The notes below the pieces were generated by a model, which saw only the letters and a program-made list of their open reading frames with translations, ran no database searches and was not told the origin of the DNA. Shown here piece by piece: positions 10,375-23,265 of a DNA stretch of 64,000 nucleotides. Position numbers and translations under genes: made by a program. Position 1 is the first letter of the stretch; each line of letters starts with the position of its first letter. Origin of the DNA: Epiperipatus broadwayi (taxonomy: Eukaryota > Onychophora > Udeonychophora > Euonychophora > Peripatidae); the NCBI GenBank assembly GCA_028023455.1, contig JAQFVV010012477.1:4481365-4545364 (forward strand), read 5' to 3'.

Positions 10375-11014
10375 GGATCCAATTAGTATCGACAAATAAA
10401 AATCACTGCGAACCCTGAAGGACTTTTATTGGTGGGTTGAACAGCTATTGTGAACATTTGCAAACACAGGAGTTTGATAATGATTAAGGGGTGGGTATTG
10501 AGCTCCATTGACCTCAGTGTGCAATATGATATCACTGGATGCTAGACACTCCAGCTAGAAATATCATCTTTGTAACAGTAATAGAGTTTTGTTGTAATAT
10601 TTGTGGTCATGGGTCTGCACTTCTAATTTCTTCCACAGTGGTTGATGTTGGTGGTCATTGAGGGTCTGGTTTATGGGTGCAGGCTAGTGACGATTATTGC
10701 CACTACCTGGAAAACCTGCCAGGACAGTACAGGGTCAAAGTTTTTAGCGCCTTTTTCACCCTGATGGGATGCTGCGCACCCTTGATGGATTGCTTTTGGG
10801 CAGTGCATAACTGTGCTCATCCATGTATAGATAGACATTAAGCAAAATTATACAACCCTTTTATGGATATATTTGTTATCAAGCAACTTTGTAAACCTGG
10901 TCAATAATTGTTTTGCCTTGTAACATTGAACACTTTGTAATCCTCCATGGGTAAGTGTACCCAATAATTTTTTGTAATCTTTTGCCTAATAAAGGTTAAT
11001 TTTGAGAAAAAAAA
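10375..11014 (+). repeat. unidentified G+C-richer element with poly(A) end
   Basis: From about 10375 to 10830 base composition is much richer in G+C than the surroundings, with CpG in GCGCC and GCTGCGCACC, but all frames are broken. It is followed by AT-richer sequence, an AATAAA signal near 10988 and an A-run ending at about 11014. A polyadenylated transcript-like 3' end suits a LINE 3' UTR, a processed pseudogene or a noncoding RNA retrocopy. I do not recognise the family. Confidence 0.4.
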
Positions 11015-11764
11015 TTTATTTCATTTTTTTCAAAATTGCTACTTTAAAAATTAAATAGATGGTTTTTGATAACTAACCATGTGCCTAAAATCTGATTTCC
11101 GTAAAACAATGTTTTATATATTAGAAAACGCATGACTGTGCACATTTAATTAATATTTAAAGACAACAAATATATATTTCTAAAAATAAATATTAAGATA
11201 AGATTTGAATTCTGCAGCAATTATTTAAATATACACACGTCAAAACATGCAAATGACTTTTGTAATAGCTTTGTAATCACAAAAGTGCACAAAAATGTTT
11301 TTCTTGTGAATGTGAATAAAGTCATTCGGGTAGTATTTAAAGATTTTTTTTAAAAATAGCTTTAAAATGTCACTAAAAAGTAATTTCTCCTAAATGATGT
11401 TTTTAATGAATTAAATTATATTTTTGAGTAGTTTTTTAACTGCACATGTCTATGCTTAGTAATTGTTGCATTTGCGAAATTCCATTTTACAATCGAATTT
11501 AACCAATTTACTGTATTAAGTTATATAGGCACATGAACCATCTTGTGTAAATATTTTCTTCTAAATTAATTGAAAGTCACTTATACAAATTATATTAAGA
11601 GAGTACCATATCGTTTATGAAAATTATATTTTTAAACATTATTTATTTTTTAATGTTTATAAACTTCAAATATTGTTGAGTTATTTAAATATTGAAACAC
11701 TATAAATTTTGAACAACTGATCTCAAAGTAAAATAAACGCATTTAATTTTATAAATATTTATAT
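11015..11764. other. AT-rich DNA, nothing recognised
   Basis: No coding or repeat structure was recognised. Confidence 0.5.
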
Positions 11765-12110
11765 TACATATATACAGCCACAGGTATATAACAAGCCTGT
11801 GTTTCAGTTATAAATATTTATACTGTGATTAAAGTTTTGGAACATCAAGTTGTGAACCCAGAATATCCATCAAAAGATCTATAACAGTAATTAAATTACA
11901 TACTATATATGTGTGGAGATGGTAATCTGAACCAACTGATAAGTGCTGATTTAGCACGAAATATGTATGTTGGTGATTATTTATCTTTTCAACATGTGTA
12001 TGATGAGGTGGGTCAGAAATATGAGATGGCAAGTAAAGTTGAAGGTCGTGTGAAAGTCTGACTTTGAATCCTGCACACATTATATATAATGTATGCAGGA
12101 TTCAAAGTGT
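11765..12110 (+). repeat. hammerhead-bearing SINE, copy 3
   Basis: A short tail fragment (about 11765-11812, CACAGGTATATAACAAG) is followed by a longer copy (about 11890-12110) containing the hammerhead (11921-11981). Its 3' part has GTGTGAAAGTCTGACTTTGA, a decayed B-box region, and then the ATGCAGG tail. The minus-strand ORF at 11829-12080 is a by-product. Confidence 0.7.
11921..11981 (+). ncRNA. hammerhead ribozyme-like fold with full stem II
   Basis: Distal stem I is GGTAATC (11921-11927) with GATTATT (11975-11981); proximal stem I is ACCAA (11931-11935) with TTGGT (11970-11974). The core reads CTGATAA (G8 to A), stem II is a perfect GTGCT/AGCAC with G-C closure, GAAA is at 11958-11961, and stem III is ATA/TAT. 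Position 17 is G, so this copy is probably inactive. Its value is that stem II and stem III differ from copy 2 by changes that keep pairing. Confidence 0.65.
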
Positions 12111-12709
12111 ATATATATATACAGGTTTAAGCCTGTATAGTATATTAATTTAACATTAAGAAGATTAACACTAATCAGAGTGTACAACAAGATGATTTTT
12201 TCTTTCTAAAATTTTCTATAGTAGGTTTAAAATACATTTAGTGCATTAAAAAGTAAAGATATGTAAATGAACTGCATGGATGAGATTACGCACATATATA
12301 ATTAAAATAAATGAAAAAATAATAAGCTAAAAGAAAGTTGGATAGCAATAGATAGATAACTCAAATAGATAAATAATTGTTTTTATTGCCAAATAATAAA
12401 AAGTATATAAACATAATGTGGCTCATCAAATAACTGATCTTCCACAAATTTCAACAGAAATCCAAAATATTATAAAAGAGACATAAAAAGAGGACATATA
12501 TAAAATGCATGCATGATTGAAATAAAGAATTTTTTGGGGTTGATGTTGAGAAAAAATTGATAGATTAGTGAATCTGGATTAAACTTGTAGACATTATTAT
12601 TTTACAGTGGACTGATAAGGATAAAAAATTATGATGATGATGATGATGATGAATATGGATCTTGATTTAAGAATGCATGTATACCTTAACTATTTTCATA
12701 TATATATAT
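12111..12709. other. AT-rich DNA with short TGA repeat
   Basis: A GAT/TGA microsatellite lies at about 12632-12652. An AT tract (about 12697-12709) abuts the next element. No gene recognised. Confidence 0.5.
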
Positions 12710-14922
12710 TGTAACGATCCAGATTGTGTGACTTAACGTAAACTGCACTACGGGGCCCCATCTAGGCATTTGAACCTAGAAAAATTTATAAAGTAGGCAG
12801 ATACGTAAGTCAAAAAAAAAAAAAAAATTTTTTTTTTTTTTAAATTTTGATTCCGGTCGTTAGCCCATGTCACTAGCTCAGTGGAATAGCAGAGATTTAA
12901 TAAGATAATCTAAGAGTATATATAAAAAAAGGAATAAAATAAGCCACTGCCAGTAATTAACATACAAACATTTATTTATGCACATATATATAAGATTTAA
13001 AATTATTTTAGTATTAGTTTTACATTTTAACATTATTTTTAACTTTACCTTAGATTTTAATTTACATTTTAATTTCTATTATATTATAAGTTTACATTTT
13101 AATTAAGTTCGCACAGATGGGATTATAAAAGCTTGTTATAATAAGTTGCTATAGATCGGTTACATAGATTACACGGTTAAAAACATTCCAAAATAAACAT
13201 AAGCGATCAAAATATAAAATTATTGATTACTGACAATTGCGGAGGGAAATTTATATGTAACCCAATAGTATTCACCATAAGATACTTGCATTGTCACCAA
13301 TAACTTAAAAGACATCCGAATAAATACATTTTAGATACTCACCGTAAGGTATCATTATTTATCGAATGTCTATATATTTTGATCAAATATGAAAACGCAA
13401 ACATAGTTAACCGATAAACAATCCATGCAAGCGTCTATAAACAACTTAAATTTAATGCATTTTTATTTAGGGTCGAGCATGTATAGACCAGATAAATTTG
13501 CTTTTGAAAATAAACATTCTATCCCTATTTAACCCTAGACTAAAATTCGTAGTCAAACTGGCATCAATTCATCTGATATATCGATGTATTCAATGTAATA
13601 ACATACGGCAGCACAAAAGGTTAAGGGAAGAAATTGCCTCTTATGAGATAGGAATATTACATCTATCTGCAAAGAAGAGCAATAAAACAAAAAACTCCAT
13701 AGAAAGGAACTGCGGTATCCGACTTATAATTCCTTCCATAGGCAAACGGAAGTGTGCGGCGTATGAAGCGATTCTGCCCGTAGCGAATCAATATTACATT
13801 TACTAATCACACCAATATATCCAATCCATTGAACCAATCTAACCACGAAACAAATAACCTAAGATTACCCTCCCCTAATATAACTTTACAAATCTATACA
13901 GCCATTCACGCCCGACTTAAGTTTAACATTTATATAATTAATTTAACGGAAAACAACAATCATAATAAAACTTAAAGAACAAAAAATAAATAAATGGAAA
14001 TGATTTTACAAAATAAATAAGAAAAAAAATACATCAAATAACATTATTAATGAAGAATTTAGTTTGGTCAGATAGGATTCTATTGCATTATTTACTAAAA
14101 AGTTTTAAAATTTAGAGTTCTTATTGTTTCAAGTGAATATATAAGTTCTTACGATTTTTAAAACGTCCAACTTTATCCGTTGCTTGCCATGAACGTAAAT
14201 TCCCACGCCGTCCTAAAATTGGTATCCATTTAGCCGTTGTTTTATTTATTCATTCGGAGGTTTTTTAATTTAGTTGGTCCTCAATGTAGGAAACGATAGT
14301 TCATTTCTCCCTTCTTTAACAGCTGAAAGAATTGACCGTGCGTCTGTCAATTCCTCCAACTCCGTACTACTACATATAGTCACATCGTAATAATCAATTT
14401 CCAGTCACTAATTAATAATTTCCAAAATTTTTCCTTTTATACGTATTCGAAGGATTGACTTAACATTACGTCATCAATGAGATGATCCTTTTCGTTGAGG
14501 TCCGATTTCCAAATGGATTTATTTCATTTGCTGAAAGTTTCTATTGTTTTCTTATCTGACCGGTGTTTTTACATTTAAATGCCAAGGCTGGTTTACATTT
14601 AACTAATTAACAATCATTTCCATTTCTGATTAATTAACCTGTTTTCCAAATCAAAAATATGTTTAAAGATAAATTTAAAGATATAATTTTATCCCCAAAT
14701 CTTTTTAAAATTTAGTTTTAAAATACTTTTTCTTTAATAAATTTTTATTTTAATAATTTTTCATTATCTGTGCGATTTAATATATAAGAGTTTAAGTTGA
14801 TATTTAATTTCAATTTTTAATTCTTAAAGAAAATTTTTAAATGCGAACTTTTTAATTTACTTTCATGTTTAATAAATAAAAAAAAAACAACAACAATGTA
14901 ACGAACGTCTGTGCTCGTTACA
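12710..14922 (+). mobile_element. probable solo LTR, copy A1 (TG...CA)
   Basis: This 2.2-kb segment begins TGTAACGATCC and ends GCTCGTTACA, with AT repeats on both sides, and is matched end to end by 23655-25651. TG...CA ends with a short inverted repeat, lack of coding capacity and two dispersed full-length copies suit a solo LTR of a Ty3/gypsy-type element. The 3' 26 nt form a hairpin (TGTAACGA with TCGTTACA). CpG sites are frequent here compared with the window. The ORF at 13498-13806 is not conserved in the other copy. A large non-autonomous DNA element cannot be excluded. No internal region, primer site or polypurine tract adjoins it. Confidence 0.65.
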
Positions 14923-15840
14923 ATATATATATACACTATGAACTTTCACTAAACAAAATTAATAAAGATTGACTAAATTTTTATATTTCTCATTATAATT
15001 GCAGACATATTGTCAATTACTTCTGCTGAATTAAAATAACATTTTTTTTCTCCAAAATGAGTGTTAGAGATTTTAAATTGTTGCTGAATAATAAAAAAAA
15101 AGAAAACATAAATAGCAACAAATAATAGAAGATTGTAATAGCATAAAATATTCTGCTACAAGCAAAAATATTTTACTATAAACAAAAATGAGTGCCTGTA
15201 GCTTAAAGTTTATCCTAGGTGAAGCAACTTAGTAAACATATAAAAAAGGCTAATTGATACACGATGAAACATAAGTATTTCTAATGCTGGAAAATAATTT
15301 ATTTTAAAAAAAAATTTGCAGCAATAAATCTAATAAACAAAAATGTGAAAGTACTATATTCAATGGTTTATATATAATGATCAAACCAATACTGAATTAA
15401 TATTACATAAAAAGATGTTTCATTTTCAGAAAAATGTAATTAATGTATGAATTATTTTTTAGAATTTAATTTATGTCATATTTATAAGACATGAAAATAA
15501 TTTATTTAAAAAAGAAATAAAATAAATGGCAATAAATGTGTTAAATAAAAATATGAAAATAATATATTTAGAAATCAAACTCGTATAGGATGAATAGGTA
15601 TTGTTTCATATTTTGTGTAATAAAGAAAAAAAATGTTTCATTTATGGGAAAATACAAATAAATCTTGAACATTCATTTGACAATCGTTTGTTGTTAAGTA
15701 TATAATTGTCAGGTTTTCATTGCTATTTTTACTGCCAAGGGTTAATTTTAGCTCATTAAAATGTATATTTTTTGGAAAATAAAATGTATTTTTAAGAAAA
15801 TAGGAGGATTTGAATTTAGGATTTTTCAATCTATATTTGT
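14923..15840. other. AT-rich DNA, nothing recognised
   Basis: Long poly(A) and AT-rich stretches. The minus ORF at 15638-15847 has no recognisable motif. Confidence 0.5.
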
Positions 15841-16140
15841 CTTCCACTCCATCTCAAACAACTGACACACATGATCACATATTTGCGAAAAAGATATATG
15901 ATCATCAATACTTGTATTTCATGCAGAACTAGCACCCATAAGATGGGCCAGATTATAATCTCCCATATATATATATATATATATATACAATTAGTGCTCT
16001 ACTTATACTAAGATAGCAATTCCTTAAGCATGGATTCTGGTTCTGCATGAAATACATATATTGGAGATCATATATTGTCATGGACGTTAGTTGTTTGAGA
16101 TGAAATGGAGGACATATATAGACTAAAAAATCCTAAGTTC
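15841..16140. repeat. decayed inverted pair of hammerhead SINEs
   Basis: A minus copy (about 15841-15975) and a plus copy (about 16015-16140) flank a TA tract, as at 2.7-3.2 kb. The plus copy keeps GAAATACATATATTGG but has lost the core; the minus copy has a degenerate core. GTTTGAGATGAAATGGA and its complement mark the outer parts of both arms. Confidence 0.65.
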
Positions 16141-17403
16141 AAATATTTTTATTTACTTATATAAAGGTCATTCAGTACACTGAATGAATAAGCTAAAGTG
16201 TATTTTTATTTCTTGCATAATTTTTTTCTTTGATAACTTGTAAATGCAATGGATAGATCCCAGGCTGTAGGCACTCTATAATGTTTTCTTTTTATTTAGA
16301 GTAAAAACTTTTCAAAAGAATAAAATTCTTTGTTTATGGGTCTACTTACATAAACAAAAAAAACATTAAATATTTTATTATACTACAAAGAAAAATTTAT
16401 ATAGCTAAAAAAAATTAAGAAAATAATGGTTGAGATTAGCATGTAACACAAAACATATAAATAATCTTTAATAGTCACTGAAGATTAAATTTCTATATAG
16501 TATTCCTAAATAGAGCAATACTGAAGCAAATATTTTCACCAGATTAGCTAAATGCACATTGTTGAAGGCTTTATAATTGTTTCTTATATCTATAAGTAAT
16601 TCAAACTGACAAAATCTATTATGATGTTCTCAAGATAAGAAAAACAATGCTAAAATTATTTTATAACTATAAAAATAAAAAAGATTCAAAATTTGGAATA
16701 AGAAATGAGACATCCAAAAAAAAAAAAAAATCCAAGGAAAAATTACAAAAAAAAATATATGCAGAAATCCAGAGTAAGGGGGGGGGTATAGCAATTAGAC
16801 TAGGTAATCTGATTGCAACTTTGTTTTTTACCTGGATTTCATTTATTTTCTATTACTTTTCAGCATATTTATGATTATTTTTTTTACATATATCCTAGAT
16901 TACACATTTTGTCAATGTAAATAAATTGTAGTATTTTCTACAACTCTTTATTTCAATATTCACAAATGCTTTTATCTTGGTTTCAATCTTATTCAAATTA
17001 TGTTCATCATACAATAAAATTGCAAATCCACAGTATTTATCTATTTTTATTTAATAAGATCATATGTTTCAGGATTTTTAAAATAGCTACAGATTTTTAT
17101 ATCAAATATTTAACTTTACTAGAATGACGTTAAGTTTCATATGAAGAACAGTCTACACATGCACATTTATTTACCTTTTCAAGGAAATATTTATCTGTAA
17201 TGTGCAATTCTTTAGGTTTTTCTTATTTACTATGCTAGTAATATAAATAATAGTTTAACATTTCTTATACTTTAAGTGATAAGCAGAGTCCATTATCAGT
17301 AGATTATATTGACTCATATCTCTGAGAATAATCCTGCTGAGAAATTATATCAGAACTAGGCTACTATTGATGTAGATTTTATGATTACTATAACTCAATA
17401 GAT
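16141..17403. other. AT-rich DNA, nothing recognised
   Basis: The lysine-rich ORF at 16647-16874 spans A- and G-homopolymers and is not supported as coding. Confidence 0.5.
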
Positions 17404-17423
17404 ACTACTGCTACTAGTAACTA

Positions 17424-17457
<34 letters not shown>

Positions 17458-17513
17458 CCCTTCCACTACCACCACCGCTACTGCCACTACTACCACCACC
17501 ACCACCACTACCA

Positions 17514-17547
<34 letters not shown>

Positions 17548-17596
17548 CCCTACTACCACTACTACCACTACTACCTTACTATCACTACTATCACTA

Positions 17597-17688
<92 letters not shown>

Positions 17689-17762
17689 TGAAACACAGGC
17701 TTATTATATACCTATGTCTATATATGTAATATATAGGGTATATGATGATGATGATGATGATG

Positions 17763-17857
<95 letters not shown>

Positions 17858-17858
17858 T
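17404..17858. repeat. compound trinucleotide array around a SINE tail
   Basis: CTA/TAC repeats with CTG and CAC variants (17404-17648) pass into TAA repeats (to about 17688). A minus-strand SINE tail follows (about 17690-17740; compare 11765-11812), then TGA and TAA repeats to 17858. The poly-Asn ORF at 17714-17950 is the translation of the array. Confidence 0.85.
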
Positions 17859-18575
17859 TAGTTAGATATCAGGAAGATCTAGTGATATTCAAACACAACT
17901 GCTTCCTTCACTTTATTAAATTGAATTTTGTGTATTATCTTCAGATCTGACTTTATATAAAAACCCTTAGATCTCTAGCATGTCATTCTAATCAGTGAGA
18001 TACCCAACACACAACAATGTTGATTAAATAAGTTGATTAATTATAAATTATCATTCATAATAGATGGGTTATTATGAAATGTACTACACTTATCCATATG
18101 ATATAATATAATAAATGTATATGAAAAAAATTATCTACAAAATATGACAACTTTTTAAGGTTTCATTGTTAAAAGCATATTATATTTCTATTTTTTTTGA
18201 TATTGTTTTCATCTCTTGTACTGTAGTTACTATAAAGTCTCTAATTTTGTGGCATTATGTTAGTGCTTTTATTATTTTGGATTTTCTTCACTTTTTAGTA
18301 GTTATCTATAACATTAGTTTACCAGTTTCTAATTTTTAATGTAAAAATTATAACTAAAATTATTAATTTACAAAATAAACTAAAGATATCAATATCATTT
18401 AGACTTTATACAAATGCCATACAAATATAATGCAAATTTAATTCTCAAAGCAAGCTGACAATGCTCTTGGTAGAATATTTGACTCTAGGTAATTCAGAGG
18501 GTGCTTTATTATTTTAGTCTTTCAAAAAGAAAAATTGGAAATTTCAATAATTTATTTACATATTTAAGCTTATTT
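17859..18575. other. AT-rich DNA, nothing recognised
   Basis: No coding or repeat structure was recognised. Confidence 0.5.
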
Positions 18576-18680
18576 AAAAAACAGTCAACACTTAGACAAT
18601 CCCAATATCAATAACAATCAACAATTTCAGACAGTTGTCAAGGCAACCTTCTTTTAACAATAAAAATGAAATCCCACTTT
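18576..18680 (-). repeat. 342-bp repeat family, short copy
   Basis: Matches the start of the units at 36235 and 36583: CAACACTTAGACAATCCCAA, then AACAATCAACAAT, a GTTGTCAAGGCAAC hairpin and a poly-pyrimidine stretch. Confidence 0.75.
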
Positions 18681-19632
18681 TATTAATGTTTATTTATACA
18701 ACAGATTTGTAAAATATTTATTTTAAATAAAAAATTTACATGATTATAATTAGATTGTATTTGAAAATATTTATTTTTAAGAAAACAAGTAAAAATGTAG
18801 TTACAATATAGCAGAAGCTGTTTTTATTGGCTAACCAAAATTGCTTTTACAAATGCTGGTGAAGAAATTTTTTGTGAAATTTTAATAAGTTTAATTTTAA
18901 ATTTTAAATAATATTTTTATTCTTTTAGAATGTCTCACCTTAAATTCATTTCCATTTTTAAAATGTGATTCAAATATTTTGTTCAATAATTTTGATGAAT
19001 AAACAATATTGTGAACCAATATGAATAAAGCAAATATAACCAAAATTGTCACTAGGGCATTTCAAATAAGAATGGAAGAAGTTGAACTGTAAATGGGTTA
19101 CATTTAGAATTTTTTTAATTTAAATTACTATTTCATTTTTTATATATAATTTTCAAATATTCTTTCTCTTATCTTTCCTTTAGCTTTAAGTAACTCATAG
19201 AAGTTTTGAATTTCAAAAATCTTACACTTTTCAATTGCTAAATCACGTATTTTCAGCTTGCTTTTCCAATTTTAATTAGTAGTGGCTTAGTTATATTATA
19301 GGTGAAAGACTTTTTTAATGTAATACATCAAAATTTCAAATTATATTTAATGTTTACACTATAAGTAATACAATTCTTTATTCTAATAAATATAAAAAAT
19401 AAAATAGACTATGGAAAAGTTTATGTAGTAATTAATGATAGCATTGTAGAATTAAAAAAAAAAAAACTAGCAGAAACAGAGATTATCTGCCCATCCATCT
19501 TTATATTGTTTTAAATAAGGTGAAAAGGATTTCATATAATGATACATTGATTATTATATTAAATTAAAGATTTTCATAAGCTACAGATATAAATAAAATA
19601 TTATCCACTTACATCCATATATAATTTTTTGA
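18681..19632. other. AT-rich DNA, nothing recognised
   Basis: No gene recognised. GCTAACCAAAATTG at about 18830 resembles the complement of a CAAT/TATA-like segment at about 172-215, possibly a minor repeat. Confidence 0.4.
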
Positions 19633-19745
19633 AAATATATACATAAACCAACATTTCAACTAGGTCACACTAGTTATAAGTGAATAACAAATGTAAATTA
19701 ATTGTAGAGTGTGCAATAATTGAAACATTGGTTTATATATATATT
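19633..19745. repeat. small foldback element
   Basis: AACCAACATTTCAA (about 19646) pairs with TTGAAACATTGGTT (about 19719), and the arms extend through CACACT/AGTGTG and outer AT tracts. Both arms, read inwards-out, have a hairpin followed by GAAA, a layout like the hammerhead-derived repeats, but no core can be recognised. Confidence 0.7.
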
Positions 19746-21899
19746 CTTAAGTGTACCCAGATACTTTATTTATATTGATTATTATATATTGTAACCTTAA
19801 AGTTTGCATTGAAAACTGTGTGTGTGTGTATAATATGAATATATTTGTAAAAGAAATATATAATTTATTTCTCTTCCAATAAGTAAATTTATATGTTAGA
19901 TGTAGTGAATAATTTAATAAGTTAAATTTGGCTATAGAATTGTCATTGGAGGCTATTTCTTTAAATATGTCTAAATAAAAAAATAATTAATTAATTTTAA
20001 AAATATCAGTTAAGTTAATTTTGCAATTTTATATGCTTTAAGTTTATAGATTTAACATTTCTACTAGTTTATAGCTTAAACTTAGTTTAAGGTACAATTT
20101 TATACTAAATGTAGTTTTAAAATAAATAATGTAAACAAATTGTATTAAAGCAAAACATTTTAAATAGTTTGATAACATTTCCATAGTATTTTATAATATA
20201 AATAGTTACTACAGTTCATTTAAACATTTTTAATTAACATTTTCATCTTACAAGTGCGTGTGCATGCACGTCATAGTTAATTTGATTTAAAAAAGTTTAA
20301 AATAAATTTATTACAATTAAAATTTATTATTTTAAAAAAGTTAATAATAATATCTTAATTGCAATATGTTTTGTTTAAAAATATTTACTATTCTTTAAAA
20401 TATAATATTTTAATTTTGAGAATTTCTTAAAAAGTTAAATAAATGTATTTCTGTTGTAATACTTAATTTATCATTAAATAATAATTTGTATTTAAAATGC
20501 ATTCTTAATTTGTCGTCTGTAAAATCCAGACAGTTTATTAAAAAAATACTATTAATAGAATATTTGCCTTGACGACTAATCAAGGTCACTTTAATTGTCA
20601 GTTAATAATGCTCCAAATCCATAGATGATCAATTTCAGTAAGATCACGTGATTTATCATATAAATATAACTTACCACGTGTTTATTCATTCTTCTTCATT
20701 CCATTTCTTTGTTAACTGTTTGATTAACTAACTTGTTAATTTATTCAGGTGTTCACACATAATTATCTGCTAAGGGCCTCCTGCAATTGGCCCAAGTTGT
20801 CTCACTACAGTATATCTTCAAGATTACACAATTTTGAAGCATTAACAATTTCTTTCACTAGAGACAGAAAGCATTAAGCCATAACATTGATATGCTACAT
20901 GGGAAGAAATTTACATATGTAGAAATCACATTGTTAAGAACTTTTTATCAACTCTCAATTTATTATTGTTGTGCTCATGTTTGAATTTAAAATTAACACT
21001 ATCATTAAAATTCTTCAAACAAGAAATATCATTAATTTTATGAATAATTTATTACATCTTAATCCTGCAACTAAATATAAGCTTTATTATAATATGCTGT
21101 TATTATATTAGTCACACTTTATTCTTTGTCATGCTGGTTTTTGGTTGCGACAGAAAATTGAACTATTCTGACTTGAGTAATATTTAATTTATTATGCAAA
21201 TTTTTTTTGGCTATAACAAGAATTTGAACTATAAGTTAACTAAAGGAATATATTTAAAAAAATAAATAAACCTCTTGTAAATTATTTTTGTTATAGTTAT
21301 CTGTGATATAGTTGCCACATTTTTTGGATAAACTATTTGAAAATAGGTATGAACATTTCTACTTATAAATATCTGACATATATTTGGCTGATCATTATTG
21401 TAATCTATTTTGACAGTGAGATGCTTTTATAATTTCTTACAGAAAATAGTAACATTTTCCAAGGTGTTGTGTTCCATTTTGCAAGGATGTGAAAAATTAA
21501 CTATTTATTTCACATTTATTTTAAGTAAAAGTTATTTACTGCACTGCCCTCTATTGCATTGGGATATTTTTGTTGCTATGTTATAAATGGCATAATGTGC
21601 TCTCAATTTAGTATTGCTTCATGTTATGTAATTGCCCTAAAGTGTTGCTTTATATTTTAAAGGATTGTTCATCTAATTGTGATTTTTAAACATTAAGAAT
21701 ATTTAAAATAAAATATTCTGGATTTTAGTGTACTTGTTGCATGGACTGGAACATTCTAAAGTTTTTTTTAGAACAAGTGCCTTGAGAACTCATCTAGGAG
21801 TGGTAGTAATAAACTATTTTCATGTGTTATTTTGAAGTATCCATTGAAGTAGAGTTTGCCATAGATGATTTAAATATTGTTTAGGTTATTAAAACAGGA
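19746..21899. other. AT-rich DNA, no gene recognised
   Basis: Nothing coding. Two CACGTG motifs and an ATAAATATAA stretch near 20643-20680 look promoter-like but no downstream gene is seen. A GT run lies at 19816-19828. Confidence 0.5.
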
Positions 21900-22160
21900 A
21901 AGGTTGCATTAGATCCTAAGATCTATGTGCAGTACTCTCAGATCCAAAGCTCCTTACTGATGAAGGCCACAAGCCAGAATCTAGTCTGGGGCTATTGGAT
22001 GAGTAGACACTAGATAGGGATTTTATGCACAAGTCTTCTGGCATCCATTGATTACTCTGGCTTGCACTGAGTGGCACTATTATATGGACAGTTTTGTCTG
22101 TTTTATTAACAGTTATGAGCAAGTATAAGAAGCAGTGATCATGTGATGTTATATTTAGGT
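21900..22160 (+). repeat. 456-bp hammerhead family, partial copy
   Basis: Aligns with 4340-4556 and then with the GATCATGTGATG segment seen at 4120-4132. It carries a decayed hammerhead at 21942-22000. The minus-strand ORF over it is a by-product. Confidence 0.8.
21942..22000 (+). ncRNA. decayed hammerhead ribozyme
   Basis: Distal stem I ATCCAA/TTGGAT (21942-21947 with 21995-22000) and core CTGATGA (21957-21963) are kept, and TGGGG at 21987-21991 pairs with CCTTA. GAAA has become GAAT, losing A15.1 and the first stem III pair, so cleavage is unlikely. Confidence 0.65.
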
Positions 22161-23228
22161 TAGTGATATGATAATAATGCTAATTTTGCACTTATAGATA
22201 AGTACTGATATATTATAATCCCATCATTTTGCTGATTCTATTTATTGATATTTGGAATAGATGTTGAAGGCATGTGCATCATAACCTCCATCTTTATTTG
22301 CTCTTGATAATATCTGAGTAAGGTTTAAAATGGTAAGTGATGTTAATACTCATGGCATGAATATTGTATGTGCAAATACTTTGATAAAACATACCTTGAT
22401 AAAGCATTATTTATTTAAACTTAAGTAATTATTTTGGATAGGCATAGAAAATTCTACATCCTCCCCAATTTTATGTTGTTCTATTGCTGGTAACATAATT
22501 TGTTCAATACATTATTGAAAGTTTTTTTATACAAATGACATATTTAGAATGATAGATTTTCAAATAAAAAGGAAACTTCATTTATTCAGAGATGCTATAT
22601 ATATTTTTTTTATTAATTAAATTGATTATTATTGTAATTATTTTTGTATTTTGAATATGTTAAATCATAAAGTATTACTAATTGTTTATACATATTATAA
22701 ATTATATTATTAATAAAACATTATTATATTCTTAATTTTTTTGACTTTGTCTTGCTGTCATCATCTGCACAATCAGAAAATCTAAATCACACAAATATTA
22801 TAATATTTGAATAATAAGGGTACATAGTACATAAAACTCACTTCATTAATGTTATATAGTATTAAAATTATTTCAATGCTTAAGATTATTTTTAATTTGA
22901 TCATTTTTATTTAAATTATTATTTAAAACTTGTATTATTTCTGAATATGAATAAAATCCCTTTCTTATTCACTGCTTCACTAGTATTATCACATGTTGTT
23001 GGATAAGAATCATTAAAGAAAAGAATCTCATTATTTTAATTATAACCAGATCCTTGAGATATAAATTATATTCTATTGATTATAGAATAATATGATGGTC
23101 ACATTCAGTTTTAGTGTTAGATGGTATTTGAAATACAGTCTTAATGGAGTAGGATGAATAGGGCATTTGTCCTCATCATTGTAATAACTTCTTAATCTAA
23201 TCTCTGACCATTGAGTAGAATAGTTACA

Positions 23229-23265
<37 letters not shown>

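Noticed and set aside
13498-13806. 102-codon ORF inside LTR-like copy A1.
   Set aside because: The homologous region in copy A2 (about 24100-24490) has no matching frame and contains indels.
17714-17950. Poly-asparagine protein.
   Set aside because: Translation of a TAA microsatellite; the same holds for the ORFs at 55147-55435 and 55776-56094.
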